Shown: positions 52,396 to 61,450, numbered from the stretch's first letter. The stretch: 64,000 nucleotides of DNA from Chryseobacterium sp. LJ668 (GCF_019613955.1 NZ_CP080443.1:2086001-2150000); one strand, 5' to 3'. Notes: generated by a model from the letters alone, not told the origin. A program made the numbers and translations.

Positions 52396-52929
52396 ATGAA
52401 AACAATTTTAAAAATTATCGGTGGACTTATCCTTTTGCTGGTTGTGTATGCAATCGTTGCTATGTTGGCTTTTGGAGACAATTATCACTACGAAAAATCT
52501 GTTGTCATGAATGCTCCAAAGGAAAAGGTTTGGCAACAAATCAGTACAATGAAAGCGTTTAATGAATGGAATCCTTGGATGAAATTAGACAAAAACATGA
52601 AAATTATTTATACTGGAAATTCTGGGGAAGTAGGTGATAAGTATTGTTGGGACAGTAAAAATGATGATGCAGGAGCAGGTTGTCAGGAAATTAAAGAGCT
52701 GATTCCTGGTGACAAACAGAAAACAGAAATGCTTTTCAAAAGACCTTTTGCAGGACAGGCAATTTCTGATATTGTTTTAACTTCTGAAGGAAATTCTACA
52801 AAAGTAACGTGGAGTATGGATACAAAACAGGAAACCTGGATGAAAATTATGCGACCAATGATGGATTATCAAATGGGAAAATCTTATGAAGAAGGCTTGA
52901 GCAATCTAAAGACGTTGGTAGAAAAATAA
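52396..52929 (+). CDS. Membrane-anchored SRPBCC (polyketide cyclase-like) protein
   Basis: The 177-residue protein has one N-terminal membrane helix (ILKIIGGLILLLVVYAIVAML) followed by an SRPBCC domain: VMNAPKEKVWQQISTMKAFNEWNPWMKLD, GDKYCWDSKNDDAGAG and a C-terminal helix. The fold makes a deep hydrophobic pocket for lipids or aromatic compounds. The exact ligand is unknown. It follows the SnoaL-like gene by 17 bp. Confidence 0.85.
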   Translation: MKTILKIIGGLILLLVVYAIVAMLAFGDNYHYEKSVVMNAPKEKVWQQISTMKAFNEWNPWMKLDKNMKIIYTGNSGEVGDKYCWDSKNDDAGAGCQEIKELIPGDKQKTEMLFKRPFAGQAISDIVLTSEGNSTKVTWSMDTKQETWMKIMRPMMDYQMGKSYEEGLSNLKTLVEK

Positions 52930-52934
52930 AGTGT

Positions 52935-52965
52935 AAGCCTTGCAATTTGTTTTGCAAGGCTTTTT
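52935..52965. terminator. Bidirectional terminator
   Basis: A perfect 11-bp stem aagccttgcaa / ttgcaaggctt follows the SRPBCC gene and touches the end of the convergent gene. Confidence 0.88.
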
Positions 52966-53470
52966 AATTAAATATACTTTGTATGATTTTGTCTACAACT
53001 TTTTTTACGCGTGGAGTATTATCTATTAATTGATATTGACTGATTTTCACTGCGATTATTTCCTCTCCAGGATTGTTAAGAAGTGATGGCCTAATTTTAC
53101 GCATCATTAGTGATTGATTTAATCTAGCACCTTTTGTAGTGCAAAAATCTAATGCATCTAAAGCTACTAGGCTCAAAGGGCGTTTTGAGTCTAACCATTT
53201 TTCAGCTCTCTGCCAATCAAATTTAGAAACTGCTGCCAAATGTCCCCAGCTTAAAGAAATATCGGTTATCTTTTCACAGTTTTCTTCAATCCACTCGAGT
53301 GTTTTTTCATATTGAATGAAATTTAAAGCTCCGATACATTCGTTGAGATACTTCTTATCTAAAGACGCTAAATCTGATGTTATTAAATCAAAAGCTTCTT
53401 CTCTATTTTTTTCTTTACTGATCTTTTCTGCTTTTTCAATAAAGTCATCTACTTTCTTATAGTCATACAT
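52964..53470 (-). CDS. Hypothetical helical protein
   Basis: I do not recognise this 168-residue protein. It appears all-helical, with Trp-containing repeats such as YEKTLEWIEENCEKI, and WQRAEKWLDSKRPLSLVALDALDF, reminiscent of HEAT-like helical hairpins. It has no signal peptide or membrane segment. A -7 box TACTTTTG lies at 53499-53492. Similar helical proteins can be immunity proteins for toxins, but no toxin gene is adjacent, so that is only a possibility. Confidence 0.6.
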   Translation of the reverse strand: MYDYKKVDDFIEKAEKISKEKNREEAFDLITSDLASLDKKYLNECIGALNFIQYEKTLEWIEENCEKITDISLSWGHLAAVSKFDWQRAEKWLDSKRPLSLVALDALDFCTTKGARLNQSLMMRKIRPSLLNNPGEEIIAVKISQYQLIDNTPRVKKVVDKIIQSIFN

Positions 53471-53545
53471 AGATTTAGTTTGTGCTTAACACAAAAGTAT
53501 CATTTTATTTAAAAAAATATTATCTTTATCTAAAGATTACGATAC

Positions 53546-53995
53546 ATGGAGAAGACAGTATTTGAGAAAAATAACATAAGAAATTATGTGAAAACCGTGA
53601 TTTCAGAAAAAATAGAAAAACTTAAGAACTTTATAGAATTTACTTTAGAAGCAAGTCGAGATATTAAGAAAACCCCCAAGTATGACAGCATGCGAGAAGA
53701 AATGCAGGAAGAAATTTACCAGATGCAGAGACAGCTCGCAGCATTAAATGATTTAAAAACAAACATGGCAAGAGTACTTCCTGCTGCCACAGTGAGAGTG
53801 CAGTTGGGCTCTTTGGTCATTACCAATAAAGCCCGTTTTTATATTTCGGTTTCTCTGGGCGAGTTTTTTTTTGAAGGTAACCGTTTCTATGCCATCTCTT
53901 CAGAAAGCCCAATGGCAAAAAAGATGATGGGGATGACGTCAGGAGAAGAATTTACTTTGAATAATATTCACCAGCAGATTATTGAGGTTTTGTAA
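53546..53995 (+). CDS. GreA/GreB C-terminal-domain protein
   Basis: The 149-residue protein has a helical N-terminal part (IEKLKNFIEFTLEASRDIK and a second helix EEIYQMQRQLAAL) that could form the Gre-like coiled coil. The C-terminal domain VQLGSLVITNKARFYISV, then ISSESPMAKKMMGMTSGEEFTL matches the Rnk/GreA FK506-like fold, including the SP-LGxAL-GK-GD-like region. Gre factors bind the RNA polymerase secondary channel and restart stalled transcription. This shortened, divergent form may act similarly or bind polymerase without stimulating cleavage. Confidence 0.7.
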   Translation: MEKTVFEKNNIRNYVKTVISEKIEKLKNFIEFTLEASRDIKKTPKYDSMREEMQEEIYQMQRQLAALNDLKTNMARVLPAATVRVQLGSLVITNKARFYISVSLGEFFFEGNRFYAISSESPMAKKMMGMTSGEEFTLNNIHQQIIEVL

Positions 53996-54023
53996 TTTCA
54001 CTTCTAACTTCCTTCTTTTTCCG

Positions 54024-54039
54024 TATTTTTGTGTCTATG
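54024..54039 (+). promoter_or_regulatory. -7 box abutting the nitroreductase start codon
   Basis: TATTTTTG at 54024-54031 is followed by TGTCT and then the ATG at 54037, another near-leaderless arrangement. Confidence 0.55.
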
Positions 54040-54549
54040 AATAAAGCAGAAGTTTTAAAAGAAATCATAGAGCAAAGAAGAAGTATATTCCCAAAAGATT
54101 ATGCAGAAACAGAAATCTCAGAGGAAACCATCGAAGAAATTCTTCATTCAGCAACATTAGCTCCCAATCATAAAAGAACGAAACCTTGGCGTTTTAAAAT
54201 TTTTAAGGGCGAAGAGAAAGCAAATTTAGCCCTCGAAATGCAGGAGATTTATAAGTCTACGCAGGCTCTCCAAATTTTTTTAGAGAAAAAATATCAGGAT
54301 ATTGGTTATAAAATCAATAAAGCTGATGCAGTAGTTTCCATCGTTGTGAATTTCAGCGGAATGGTGCCTGAATGGGAAGAAATTGCTGCTGTTTCTATGG
54401 CGGTTCAGAATATGTATCTGACTTGTACTGCAAATGGAGTAGGTTGTTACTGGAGTTCTCCAAAAATAGTTGACCATTTAAAAGAATCTTTAACGATCGA
54501 AGAAAACCAGAAATGTCTGGGGTTTTTCTATATGGGAAATGTTGATTAA
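54037..54549 (+). CDS. Nitroreductase family protein (YdjA-like)
   Basis: The ATG at 54037 gives 170 residues. It has the FMN-binding pattern IIEQRRSIFPKDY, ATLAPNHKRTKPWRF, a central AAVSMAVQNMYLTCTANGVGCYWSSP and a final GFFYMGN. The length and NHKRTKPW match the minimal YdjA-type nitroreductases, flavoenzymes that use NAD(P)H to reduce nitro compounds or quinones. The physiological substrate is unknown. Confidence 0.9.
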   Translation: MNKAEVLKEIIEQRRSIFPKDYAETEISEETIEEILHSATLAPNHKRTKPWRFKIFKGEEKANLALEMQEIYKSTQALQIFLEKKYQDIGYKINKADAVVSIVVNFSGMVPEWEEIAAVSMAVQNMYLTCTANGVGCYWSSPKIVDHLKESLTIEENQKCLGFFYMGNVD

Positions 54550-54575
54550 TGAAGTTGTTTTTAATCAAAATTTGT

Positions 54576-54683
54576 AACGAAGCTCTGATTTAGCCCTGAT
54601 GGAAACGGCATCCTTTTTTGTTTTATTGGGACTGAGCGAAGGAAAATAAAAAAGATATAGTGGACAGCAGGTTCCAGGCTTCT
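54576..54683. repeat. Dispersed intergenic repeat
   Basis: On the minus strand the copy ends aaaaaaggatgccgtttcc, then atcagggcta, with a first half ending in a cttttttatt run. Its layout matches the copies at 33014-33083 and 60571-60657. The rest of the 288-bp gap holds only the rpsP promoter. Confidence 0.55.
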
Positions 54684-54781
54684 AAAAGAACATTTAAATA
54701 GAAACAAAATATGAAGATATAAAACTTCTGACTCCCATCATCTGGCTCCTAACTTAAATTTTCAGGATAGAAAATTTTTAC

Positions 54782-54789
54782 TATCTTTG
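54782..54789 (+). promoter_or_regulatory. -7 box of the rpsP operon
   Basis: TATCTTTG followed by CAC lies 48 bp before the rpsP ATG; exact consensus. Confidence 0.65.
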
Positions 54790-54837
54790 CACACTTAAAT
54801 ATTTAATCGGGACGAGTTCCCATAAAATTCATACATT

Positions 54838-55416
54838 ATGTCAGTAAAAATCAGATTACAAAGACACGGATCAAAAGGGAGACCTTTTTTCCACATCGTG
54901 GTTGCAGATGCTAGAGCTAGAAGAGACGGTAGATTTATCGAAAAGCTAGGTACTTACAACCCAATTACTAACCCTGCGACGATCGATTTGAACGTTGACT
55001 CTGCTGTAAAGTGGTTAAACAACGGTGCTCAGCCAACAGATACTGCAAGAGCTATCCTTTCTTACAAAGGAGTACTTTACAAAAAACACTTACAAGGTGG
55101 TGTTGCTAAAGGTGCTTTTGATGAGGCTGAAGCTGAAAAGAGATTTTCTGCTTGGGTAGAATCTAAAGAACAAAAAGTACAAGGTAAAGTAGAAGGTTTA
55201 ACAAAAGCTCAGGCTGATGCTAAGAAAGCTGCTTTTGATGCTGAAACTAAAGTAAACGAAGCTAGAGTTGCTGCGGCTGCTCAAGTAGAAGCTGATGCTA
55301 AAGCTGCTGAAGAAGCTGCAAATGCACCTGCTGAAGAAGTTGTTGCTGAAACTGAAGCTGCTGCAGAAGGAGAAGCTCCTGCTGCTGAATCTACAGAAGA
55401 AAACACTGAAGCTTAA
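54838..55416 (+). CDS. rpsP: 30S ribosomal protein S16 with long C-terminal extension
   Basis: S16 helps the 30S subunit assemble. The first 85 residues are the standard domain: [32 protein letters not shown] is the family start, with [11 protein letters not shown] next. From about residue 95 on, a 95-residue extension is rich in Ala, Glu and Lys, ending very acidic ([16 protein letters not shown]). Most bacterial S16 proteins are about 80-90 residues, so the tail more than doubles it; extended S16 occurs in Bacteroidota. It is followed 11 bp later by rimM. Confidence 0.96.
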   Translation: MSVKIRLQRHGSKGRPFFHIVVADARARRDGRFIEKLGTYNPITNPATIDLNVDSAVKWLNNGAQPTDTARAILSYKGVLYKKHLQGGVAKGAFDEAEAEKRFSAWVESKEQKVQGKVEGLTKAQADAKKAAFDAETKVNEARVAAAAQVEADAKAAEEAANAPAEEVVAETEAAAEGEAPAAESTEENTEA

Positions 55417-55427
55417 GACAAACCGGT

Positions 55428-55970
55428 ATGCGTAAAGAAGATTGCTATTTTTTAGGAAAAATCACACGCAGACATGGCCTTGCGGGAAACGTCATCCTTA
55501 AACTGGATACCGACCAACCCGAGCTTTATAATAAATTGGAATCAATATTCGTTGAAATCAACGGATTATTGGTTCCTTTTTTTATTGAAAAATCTTCATG
55601 GAGCAAATTGGATGCTCTTAATCTGGCTTTTAAAAACTCTTCCGAAGCTTTGGTAGATCAGTCTTTGAATAAAGATGTTTACCTTCCGCTTACCACTTTA
55701 CCAAAACTTACCGGAAATCAGTTTTATTACCACGAGGTAATAGGTTTTGAAATTATGGATCAAGATAATAAAGACTGTGGCGTAATACGTTCCGTAAACG
55801 ATCAAACTGCTCAGATTTATTTTGTTACTAATTTGTATGGAAAAGAAGTGGTAGTACCTATGATCAAAGATTGGATTATTGAAGTAAACCGTGAAGAACG
55901 ATTCATCAAAATGAATGTTCCCGAAGGTTTGATCGATGTTTTCTTGGTTCCTTCTAAAAAAGACGAGTAA
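55428..55970 (+). CDS. rimM: Ribosome maturation factor RimM
   Basis: RimM assists 30S head assembly and binds S19. The 180-residue protein has the N-terminal beta-barrel with FLGKITRRHGLAGNVILKLDTD and the PRC-barrel C-terminal part with YYHEVIGFEIM, VVPMIKDWIIEV and GLIDVF. It follows rpsP closely in one operon, as in many bacteria. The start lies just after the rpsP stop. Confidence 0.94.
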   Translation: MRKEDCYFLGKITRRHGLAGNVILKLDTDQPELYNKLESIFVEINGLLVPFFIEKSSWSKLDALNLAFKNSSEALVDQSLNKDVYLPLTTLPKLTGNQFYYHEVIGFEIMDQDNKDCGVIRSVNDQTAQIYFVTNLYGKEVVVPMIKDWIIEVNREERFIKMNVPEGLIDVFLVPSKKDE

Positions 55971-55987
55971 TTTTTCGATTATTCTCA

Positions 55988-56020
55988 CAAAAAAAGCTGG
56001 CTTTCTAAAAACCAACTTTA
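55988..56020 (-). terminator. Terminator of the GlcG-like gene
   Basis: On the minus strand aagttgg / ccagctt (one G-U) with an 11-nt loop is followed by T7. The plus strand has a mismatch and no good T-run. Confidence 0.6.
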
Positions 56021-56047
56021 TTTTTACTTTATTTTTCCGAAATCTAT

Positions 56048-56449
56048 TTAAGAAATAGCTGCTGCACCTGCAGAGGCAACTTCGTGATCATCTTCCACAG
56101 AACTTCCGCTTACACCGATAGATCCAATTATATTTCCTGAAGAATCTTTAACCAGAACACCACCTGGAAAAGTAATCAGCCCATTATTAGAATGTTCAAT
56201 ATTGTATAAAGGCTGACCCGGTTGTGATAGTTTTCCGATTTCACCGGTATTCATATTAAAATATCTTGCGGTTCTTGCTTTTTTCTGAGCAATGTCGATG
56301 GAGCCCAACCAAGCATCATCCATTTTTGCAAATGCTACCAAATTTACACCACTGTCCATCACAGCGATATTCATTTTGACATTCATTTCTTTTGATTTTG
56401 CGATAGAAGCTTCAATTGCTTTTTGAGCTTGTTCTAATGTAATGTTCAT
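56048..56449 (-). CDS. GlcG/HbpS family haem-binding-type protein
   Basis: The 133-residue protein has the family pattern [57 protein letters not shown], and [27 protein letters not shown], with a Gly-rich loop. HbpS from Streptomyces binds haem; GlcG occurs in glycolate operons. It lacks a signal peptide. It is on the minus strand, 55 bp downstream of the XRE regulator gene, so it may be under the same promoter. Confidence 0.88.
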   Translation of the reverse strand: MNITLEQAQKAIEASIAKSKEMNVKMNIAVMDSGVNLVAFAKMDDAWLGSIDIAQKKARTARYFNMNTGEIGKLSQPGQPLYNIEHSNNGLITFPGGVLVKDSSGNIIGSIGVSGSSVEDDHEVASAGAAAIS

Positions 56450-56504
56450 ATTTTTTAATTTACTATTTGACTTAAACTATATAAAATCGTGCCGATGATT
56501 GATC

Positions 56505-57437
56505 TTAACATTTTAATTTTTCTAATAAATGATCGATCTGCACATACATTTTATTAAAATACATTTTCCGCTCTCTGTTTCCTGAAGTATTAAGTGATTT
56601 AGAGTTTTTTATCTCATGTTCGAAATAAATCAAAGTATCGTTACAAATATTCTCATCGTTGGTCATCATGTAGCCGAACATATTAAATGGCAGAAAAAAT
56701 GAAGACTGATATTCATTTTTAAACAAAATATTATTGCTTAAAATCACCAGATCGTTAACGTAAAAATTAAAATCAGGATTGTTTTGGATTTTATATTCAA
56801 TATTTTGAAGTACGCTTCTCACTTCCTCCAAAATAAGCATGATGTCTTTATATTTCAAAAGTCCCATTTCGGAATAGTATGAGATCTGCATCAGAATGCT
56901 CATGATGGTGGTGTCGTTCCAGACTTCTGTCACATTTTGGTTTTCATAAAGATCCTTCAGCATTTCATTTTTCGGAGAATGGTAAGGTAGATCAAAATCT
57001 TCGAACGGACAGAGAAATTGATCTTCATTTAATAGATTCATCCAGACATAAAATTTAAATCTGGAAAGAATAGTATCTGAAATGGTATAGAAAAACGGAA
57101 TGTCTTTCGCAGAATAATATACTTTCGACTGATTAGCAGTTTGAAAAACATCAAGGATTTTCAGAGAACTTTCAAAAAAATGGAGCAAATCTTCTTTTGT
57201 TTTTACCGGTCGAGTTCTTTTTACCACCAATTGATTCTCTGTTCCTAAAAACTGATCGATCGAAATCTGATAATATTTTGCCAATTCTATCGCTTCCTCA
57301 AAACTGAATTTTGCCTTCATCGAAGTTCTTCTGTGTGCGGCATCGTAACTGATGTTTAGAATATTTGCAATTTCATCATTCAAAGATTTGTCTCCGATTT
57401 TCTTTCTTATGTGCTTGAGTAGAATTTCCTGATTCAT
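56505..57437 (-). CDS. XRE-type helix-turn-helix regulator with large C-terminal domain
   Basis: The ATG at 57437 gives 310 residues. The N-terminal 65 form an HTH: EILLKHIRKKIGDKSLNDEIANILNISYDAAHRR, then SFEEAIELAKYYQISIDQFL. The other 240 residues are helical with no ligand motif I know, similar to BetR-type regulators common in flavobacteria. It is probably a repressor or activator of the divergent LA_2272-CDP-alcohol operon. A -7 box TACATTTG lies at 57461-57454. Confidence 0.85.
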   Translation of the reverse strand: MNQEILLKHIRKKIGDKSLNDEIANILNISYDAAHRRTSMKAKFSFEEAIELAKYYQISIDQFLGTENQLVVKRTRPVKTKEDLLHFFESSLKILDVFQTANQSKVYYSAKDIPFFYTISDTILSRFKFYVWMNLLNEDQFLCPFEDFDLPYHSPKNEMLKDLYENQNVTEVWNDTTIMSILMQISYYSEMGLLKYKDIMLILEEVRSVLQNIEYKIQNNPDFNFYVNDLVILSNNILFKNEYQSSFFLPFNMFGYMMTNDENICNDTLIYFEHEIKNSKSLNTSGNRERKMYFNKMYVQIDHLLEKLKC

Positions 57438-57510
57438 GTTTTTGCGATTTTCACAAATGTAAAGATTTATTTTAATTTTTTTTCGCATTCATAAAATTGG
57501 TTTTCAAATT

Positions 57511-57518
57511 TAGCTTTG
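57511..57518 (+). promoter_or_regulatory. -7 box for the LA_2272-type gene
   Basis: TAGCTTTG lies 24 bp before the ATG at 57543. The divergent regulator has its own box 50 bp away. Confidence 0.5.
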
Positions 57519-57542
57519 AAGTATAATTTAAAATTGAATGTT

Positions 57543-58211
57543 ATGAAAACGAAATTATCAATCATCGCACTATGTATTAGTTTAATTATTTTCGGGCAAG
57601 AGAGTTTGAAAATAAAATCTTCATTGCTCACTGTAAATCCTCAAAAAATAATTAGAAACACAAACGGTTTTAACGTTGGAATTTTAGATGACTATCAAAA
57701 ACAAAGAATTAATGGAATCAATTTTCAGATAAATCCTCTCACTTTGCTTTATCCTTTAATTCCGCAGGCAATCTCAGTCCCAACAGAAAACAAATCTACT
57801 GTAACAGTAAATGGACTGCATCTTTCGACAGGCGGAATGATGGATGGTAAAAAGTTGAATGGACTTGGTATTTCAATGTATCATCATTCACGCACGACAA
57901 ACGGTTTTTCGGTGAATTTTTTTAATAATACTTCGGGAGATTTAAATGGATTTCATATTTCAGGATTTGCTAATAGTTCGGAGAAAGGAATAGGTTTGAA
58001 CATGGCTTTTTTAGGCAATGATTCAAATGATTTTAAAGGATTGCAGATTTCTATGTGTAATGAATCGGAAAAAATGAGAGGAGTTCAAATAGGATTAGTT
58101 AATAAAACTAAAAATCTAAGAGGTCTTCAATTTGGATTATGGAATGTGAACGAGAAAAGAAAATTTCCCATCATCAACTGGAATTTTAAATCTAAAAAAA
58201 ATAAATCATGA
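57543..58211 (+). CDS. LA_2272 family surface-repeat protein
   Basis: The ATG at 57543 gives 222 residues with a signal peptide ending IIFGQ. The protein consists of short beta repeats such as GLQISMCNESEKMRGVQIGLVNKTKNLRG, each about 15 residues with a GxQIG pattern, ending QFGLWNVNEKRKFPIINWNF. I recognise this as the LA_2272 surface-repeat family, predicted to form a beta solenoid. Its role is unknown, possibly surface structure or lipid binding. It overlaps the CDP-alcohol transferase gene by 4 bp (ATGA). Confidence 0.8.
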   Translation: MKTKLSIIALCISLIIFGQESLKIKSSLLTVNPQKIIRNTNGFNVGILDDYQKQRINGINFQINPLTLLYPLIPQAISVPTENKSTVTVNGLHLSTGGMMDGKKLNGLGISMYHHSRTTNGFSVNFFNNTSGDLNGFHISGFANSSEKGIGLNMAFLGNDSNDFKGLQISMCNESEKMRGVQIGLVNKTKNLRGLQFGLWNVNEKRKFPIINWNFKSKKNKS

Positions 58212-58807
58212 AAAACATACCTTATATATTAATAGCAATCCGCTTTCTTTTAGCGCCGATCATTTTCTTTTTAGCATATTTAGAAGGTGAAGAATACCAG
58301 TTTTTAATTTTAACATTAATGTTCATTGGATTACTGACAGATATTTTTGACGGAATCATCGCTAGGAAATTCGGAGTTTCTTCAGAAAAATTAAGAAGAC
58401 TCGACAGTCAGGTAGATTTGGTTTTCTGGCTTTCTTTAGGATTTGCGGGGTATTTTCTCAATCCTGAATTAATAAAAAGCGAATGGAAAAATATCACATT
58501 AGTTTTTGTGCTGGAAGCTCTTTGTTATTTAATAAGTATCTTGAAATTTGGAAAAGAAACTTGTACTCATGCTTTTTTGTCGAAAATGTGGGGTTTAAGT
58601 TTAGTGATTGCATTCACTTATTTGATAGGATTTCAACAAACAGGTTGGGCTTTTTATCTGTCAATAGTTTTAGGAATAGTTTCTCATATTGATGTGATCC
58701 TGATTATTTTAATTCTTCCAAAATGGCAGTATGATGTCCCAAGTTGTTACCACGCATCGAATATCAGAAAAGGAAAACAAAGAAAAAAGAGTACACTTTT
58801 TAATTAA
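58208..58807 (+). CDS. CDP-alcohol phosphatidyltransferase family protein
   Basis: The 199-residue membrane protein has about six helices and the family motif TDIFDGIIARKFGVSSEKLRRLDSQVD (residues about 45-71), with four Asp but Arg-Arg in place of the usual Gly-x-x before LDS. The enzyme would exchange an alcohol for CMP in phospholipid synthesis; the substrate is uncertain. It is translationally coupled to the surface-repeat gene, suggesting a lipid linked to that surface system. The C-terminus is basic. Confidence 0.85.
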   Translation: MKNIPYILIAIRFLLAPIIFFLAYLEGEEYQFLILTLMFIGLLTDIFDGIIARKFGVSSEKLRRLDSQVDLVFWLSLGFAGYFLNPELIKSEWKNITLVFVLEALCYLISILKFGKETCTHAFLSKMWGLSLVIAFTYLIGFQQTGWAFYLSIVLGIVSHIDVILIILILPKWQYDVPSCYHASNIRKGKQRKKSTLFN

Positions 58808-58885
58808 ATGAAAGCGATTTTTCGGAATTAAATAATCATTTTTAAATCAAACAGTGTGATCATGGAAAAATTACACCGTTTTTTG

Positions 58886-58893
58886 TAGATTTG
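58886..58893 (+). promoter_or_regulatory. -7 box of asnS
   Basis: TAGATTTG followed by CAAACA lies 39 bp before the ATG at 58933. Confidence 0.6.
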
Positions 58894-58932
58894 CAAACAT
58901 TAATTTTTATACAAAAATTTATCAATCAACAA

Positions 58933-60381
58933 ATGAAAAAGCAGACGATTAAAGAAGTCCTACAGGATTACAAAAAAGTATTACATCATGACATTACAGT
59001 TTACGGTTGGGTAAGAACTTTCCGTGCAAACCGCTTTATTGCGCTAAATGATGGTTCTACGATTAATAATTTGCAGGTTGTTGTTGATTTCGAAAATTTC
59101 GACTCAGAAATTATCAGTAAAATAAGCACAGCATCTTCTCTAAAAGTTGTTGGTGAAGTAGTAGAAAGTCAGGGAGCTGGACAAGCTGTAGAAATTATTG
59201 CCAAAAAAATCATCATTTTAGGCGATAACTTTACAGAGGAAAGAGATAAAACCATTCTTCAGCCAAAAAAACACTCATTAGAAGTGTTGAGAGAGCAGGC
59301 GCATTTAAGATTCAGAACCAATTTATTTGGGGCGGTTTTCAGAGTACGCCATGCGGTGAGTTTTGCAATTCACTCATTTTTCAACCAAAATCAATTTTTC
59401 TACATCAACACTCCGATTGTAACAGGAGCTGATGCAGAAGGAGCAGGTGAAATGTTTGGGGTAACCAACTTTGATTTAAATAATATTCCAAGAGACGAGC
59501 AGGGCGATATCGATTTTGCTCAGGATTTCTTTGGTAAGAAAACCAACTTAACGGTTTCCGGACAGCTTGAAGGGGAAACTGCAGCAATGGGATTGGGGAG
59601 AATTTATACTTTCGGACCTACTTTCCGTGCAGAAAATTCAAACACAACCCGCCACTTAGCTGAATTCTGGATGATTGAGCCTGAAGTTGCCTTCAATAAC
59701 CTTGAAGATAACATCGACTTGGCAGAAGACTTCCTGAAATATGTAATTCAATATGTTTTAGACAACTGTAAAGACGATCTTGAGTTCTTAGACAAGCGTT
59801 TCGAAGAAGAGCAAAAATCAAAACCGGAAAAAGACAGAGCAAAAGAAGGTTTGATAGAAAAGCTTCAGAATGTTATCGCTAAACGTTTCAAACGCGTAAG
59901 CTATACAGAAGCGATTGAAATCTTAATGAACTCGAAAGAAAATAAAAAAGGAAAATTCCAATATCCGGTTGAAAGCTGGGGAACCGACCTTCAGTCTGAG
60001 CACGAAAGATTCTTGGTAGAAAAGCATTTTGAATGTCCTGTAGTTTTGTTTGATTATCCAAAAGAAATCAAAGCATTCTATATGAAGCTGAACGACGATA
60101 ACAAAACCGTTGCTGCCATGGATGTACTTTTCCCTGGAATCGGTGAGATCATCGGCGGATCAGAAAGAGAAGCAAGATTAGATGTTCTGAAAACAAAAAT
60201 GGCAGAAATGCACGTAGACGAGCACGAACTTTGGTGGTATATAGATACCAGAAGATTCGGTTCTGTTCCTCACGCAGGTTTCGGACTTGGTTTAGAGAGG
60301 CTGGTTGTCTTTGTAACGGGTATGACCAACATTCGCGACGTGATTCCTTTCCCAAGAACTCCAAAGAACGCAGAATTTTAA
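58933..60381 (+). CDS. asnS: Asparaginyl-tRNA synthetase
   Basis: AsnS charges tRNA-Asn with asparagine. The ATG at 58933 gives 482 residues. The N-terminal OB-fold anticodon-binding part has [19 protein letters not shown]. Class II motifs are seen: motif 2 [21 protein letters not shown] and motif 3 [15 protein letters not shown], then [13 protein letters not shown] charged insert (about 300-360, [16 protein letters not shown]) is present. It is monocistronic with its own terminator. Confidence 0.97.
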   Translation: MKKQTIKEVLQDYKKVLHHDITVYGWVRTFRANRFIALNDGSTINNLQVVVDFENFDSEIISKISTASSLKVVGEVVESQGAGQAVEIIAKKIIILGDNFTEERDKTILQPKKHSLEVLREQAHLRFRTNLFGAVFRVRHAVSFAIHSFFNQNQFFYINTPIVTGADAEGAGEMFGVTNFDLNNIPRDEQGDIDFAQDFFGKKTNLTVSGQLEGETAAMGLGRIYTFGPTFRAENSNTTRHLAEFWMIEPEVAFNNLEDNIDLAEDFLKYVIQYVLDNCKDDLEFLDKRFEEEQKSKPEKDRAKEGLIEKLQNVIAKRFKRVSYTEAIEILMNSKENKKGKFQYPVESWGTDLQSEHERFLVEKHFECPVVLFDYPKEIKAFYMKLNDDNKTVAAMDVLFPGIGEIIGGSEREARLDVLKTKMAEMHVDEHELWWYIDTRRFGSVPHAGFGLGLERLVVFVTGMTNIRDVIPFPRTPKNAEF

Positions 60382-60399
60382 TCTGCATCATATATATAC

Positions 60400-60432
60400 T
60401 ACCTCTGAAATTTTTCAGAGGTATTTTTTTTT
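60400..60432 (+). terminator. Terminator after asnS
   Basis: An 11-bp stem tacctctgaaa / tttcagaggta is followed by a long T-run. Confidence 0.92.
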
Positions 60433-60570
60433 AAATATAAACAATGTTTTGTGAAGGTCATTTCAATCATATTAATTTCAACTCAAACTCTCAAATCCTC
60501 CACCAAAATTTCTTACCTATATACCAAACGCTCCAACTCTAAAACACTTTCATCCGAATAAGAAGCTCAT

Positions 60571-60657
60571 TCCAGCTTTCACTACTCGCTTTTTTGCTCC
60601 TTAGCACTCCCTTTCTTGCAAAAAGAGCTCAAACATGCCGTTCAATCTGGGCTAGGG
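60571..60657. repeat. Dispersed intergenic repeat
   Basis: Segment with ccagctttcactactcgc, a T-run, a linker, gcaaaaagagctc and gttcaatctgggctagggg. It shares the two-half layout of the copies at 33014-33083 and 54576-54683. Confidence 0.55.
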
Positions 60658-60841
60658 GTAGTAGTTTGTAGATCATTATTTACCAAATAATATTTTTTTC
60701 AATTTTTGAGTTTCAGTACAACTATATTTTTCTCTACCTTATTTTTCCATTATTATGATTATTGTCCATTTTTAGATCTTATTGTTCTATTTTGCTCCGG
60801 AGAGCAATATGTTTGTATAATTATTATCCGAAAAGCAGAGA

Positions 60842-60854
60842 GCTCCGTAGGAGC
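60842..60854. repeat. GCTCC-GTA-GGAGC palindrome, third copy
   Basis: Identical to the two copies near 20.7 kb, including the GACACC that follows the second one. Confidence 0.75.
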
Positions 60855-61145
60855 GACACCTCTCATAATCTATAAATATCAATAATCTTTTGGTCTAATC
60901 TTGCAAACGATACATTCGATGCTCCTGTTTCTAACTAAGAAAATGCTCTAAACAATATTTTCGTTGAACAAAATATGTGTTTTGCGTACTGTATTTCCCC
61001 ATGATACTTACATTTAAACTTCATCATTACCCATTGTCAAAATAATATGAACATTGTGGATAACTTCAGGATGTTATTCAACAGCTATTAAACCAATGTT
61101 TTACTTTAATACTTTTCCACATTCAAAATATTTGATTATTAATTA

Positions 61146-61177
61146 TTTGTTTCATGTGGGTATCTGCCCTATCTTTG
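61146..61177 (+). promoter_or_regulatory. rRNA promoter P1
   Basis: TTTG (61146-61149), 20 bp, TATCTTTG (61170-61177): exact consensus. It lies 413 bp before the 16S 5' end. Confidence 0.85.
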
Positions 61178-61290
61178 CCCCACTGAAAACGAGAGTGATT
61201 GGTAGCGCAGGAGAGCCTTAAAGCGGGCGTTTAAAGAAGATCCTATTTGGATATAAATTTAGGGAATTGCAAAAATTTAGTTGATAAAAA

Positions 61291-61321
61291 TTTGTGAGGA
61301 AAGAAAAAGTTTATATCTTTG
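61291..61321 (+). promoter_or_regulatory. rRNA promoter P2
   Basis: TTTG (61291-61294), 19 bp, TATCTTTG (61314-61321): exact consensus, 269 bp before the 16S 5' end. Confidence 0.85.
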
Positions 61322-61418
61322 CAGTCCCGATAAAGGGAGCGCAGGAGTAGGGAAGTTTAGGTGTTGTAAATGGGAGATTAGGGTTACTAAAAAAACTTTA
61401 AATTTTTCACAAAAACAT

Positions 61419-61450
61419 TTGGCTGTTTCGGAATAAATTATTACTTTTGC
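61419..61450 (+). promoter_or_regulatory. rRNA promoter P3
   Basis: TTTG (61419-61422), 20 bp, TACTTTTG (61443-61450): exact consensus, 140 bp before the 16S 5' end. Next to the coding start it may be the strongest. Confidence 0.85.

Larger units (their letters stand above)
60434..61145. other. Long intergenic region upstream of the rRNA operon
   Basis: About 700 bp without a credible gene. It holds a dispersed repeat (60571-60657) and one GCTCC-GTA-GGAGC palindrome (60842-60854). The rest is AT-rich with no further structure that I can name. Confidence 0.55.
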
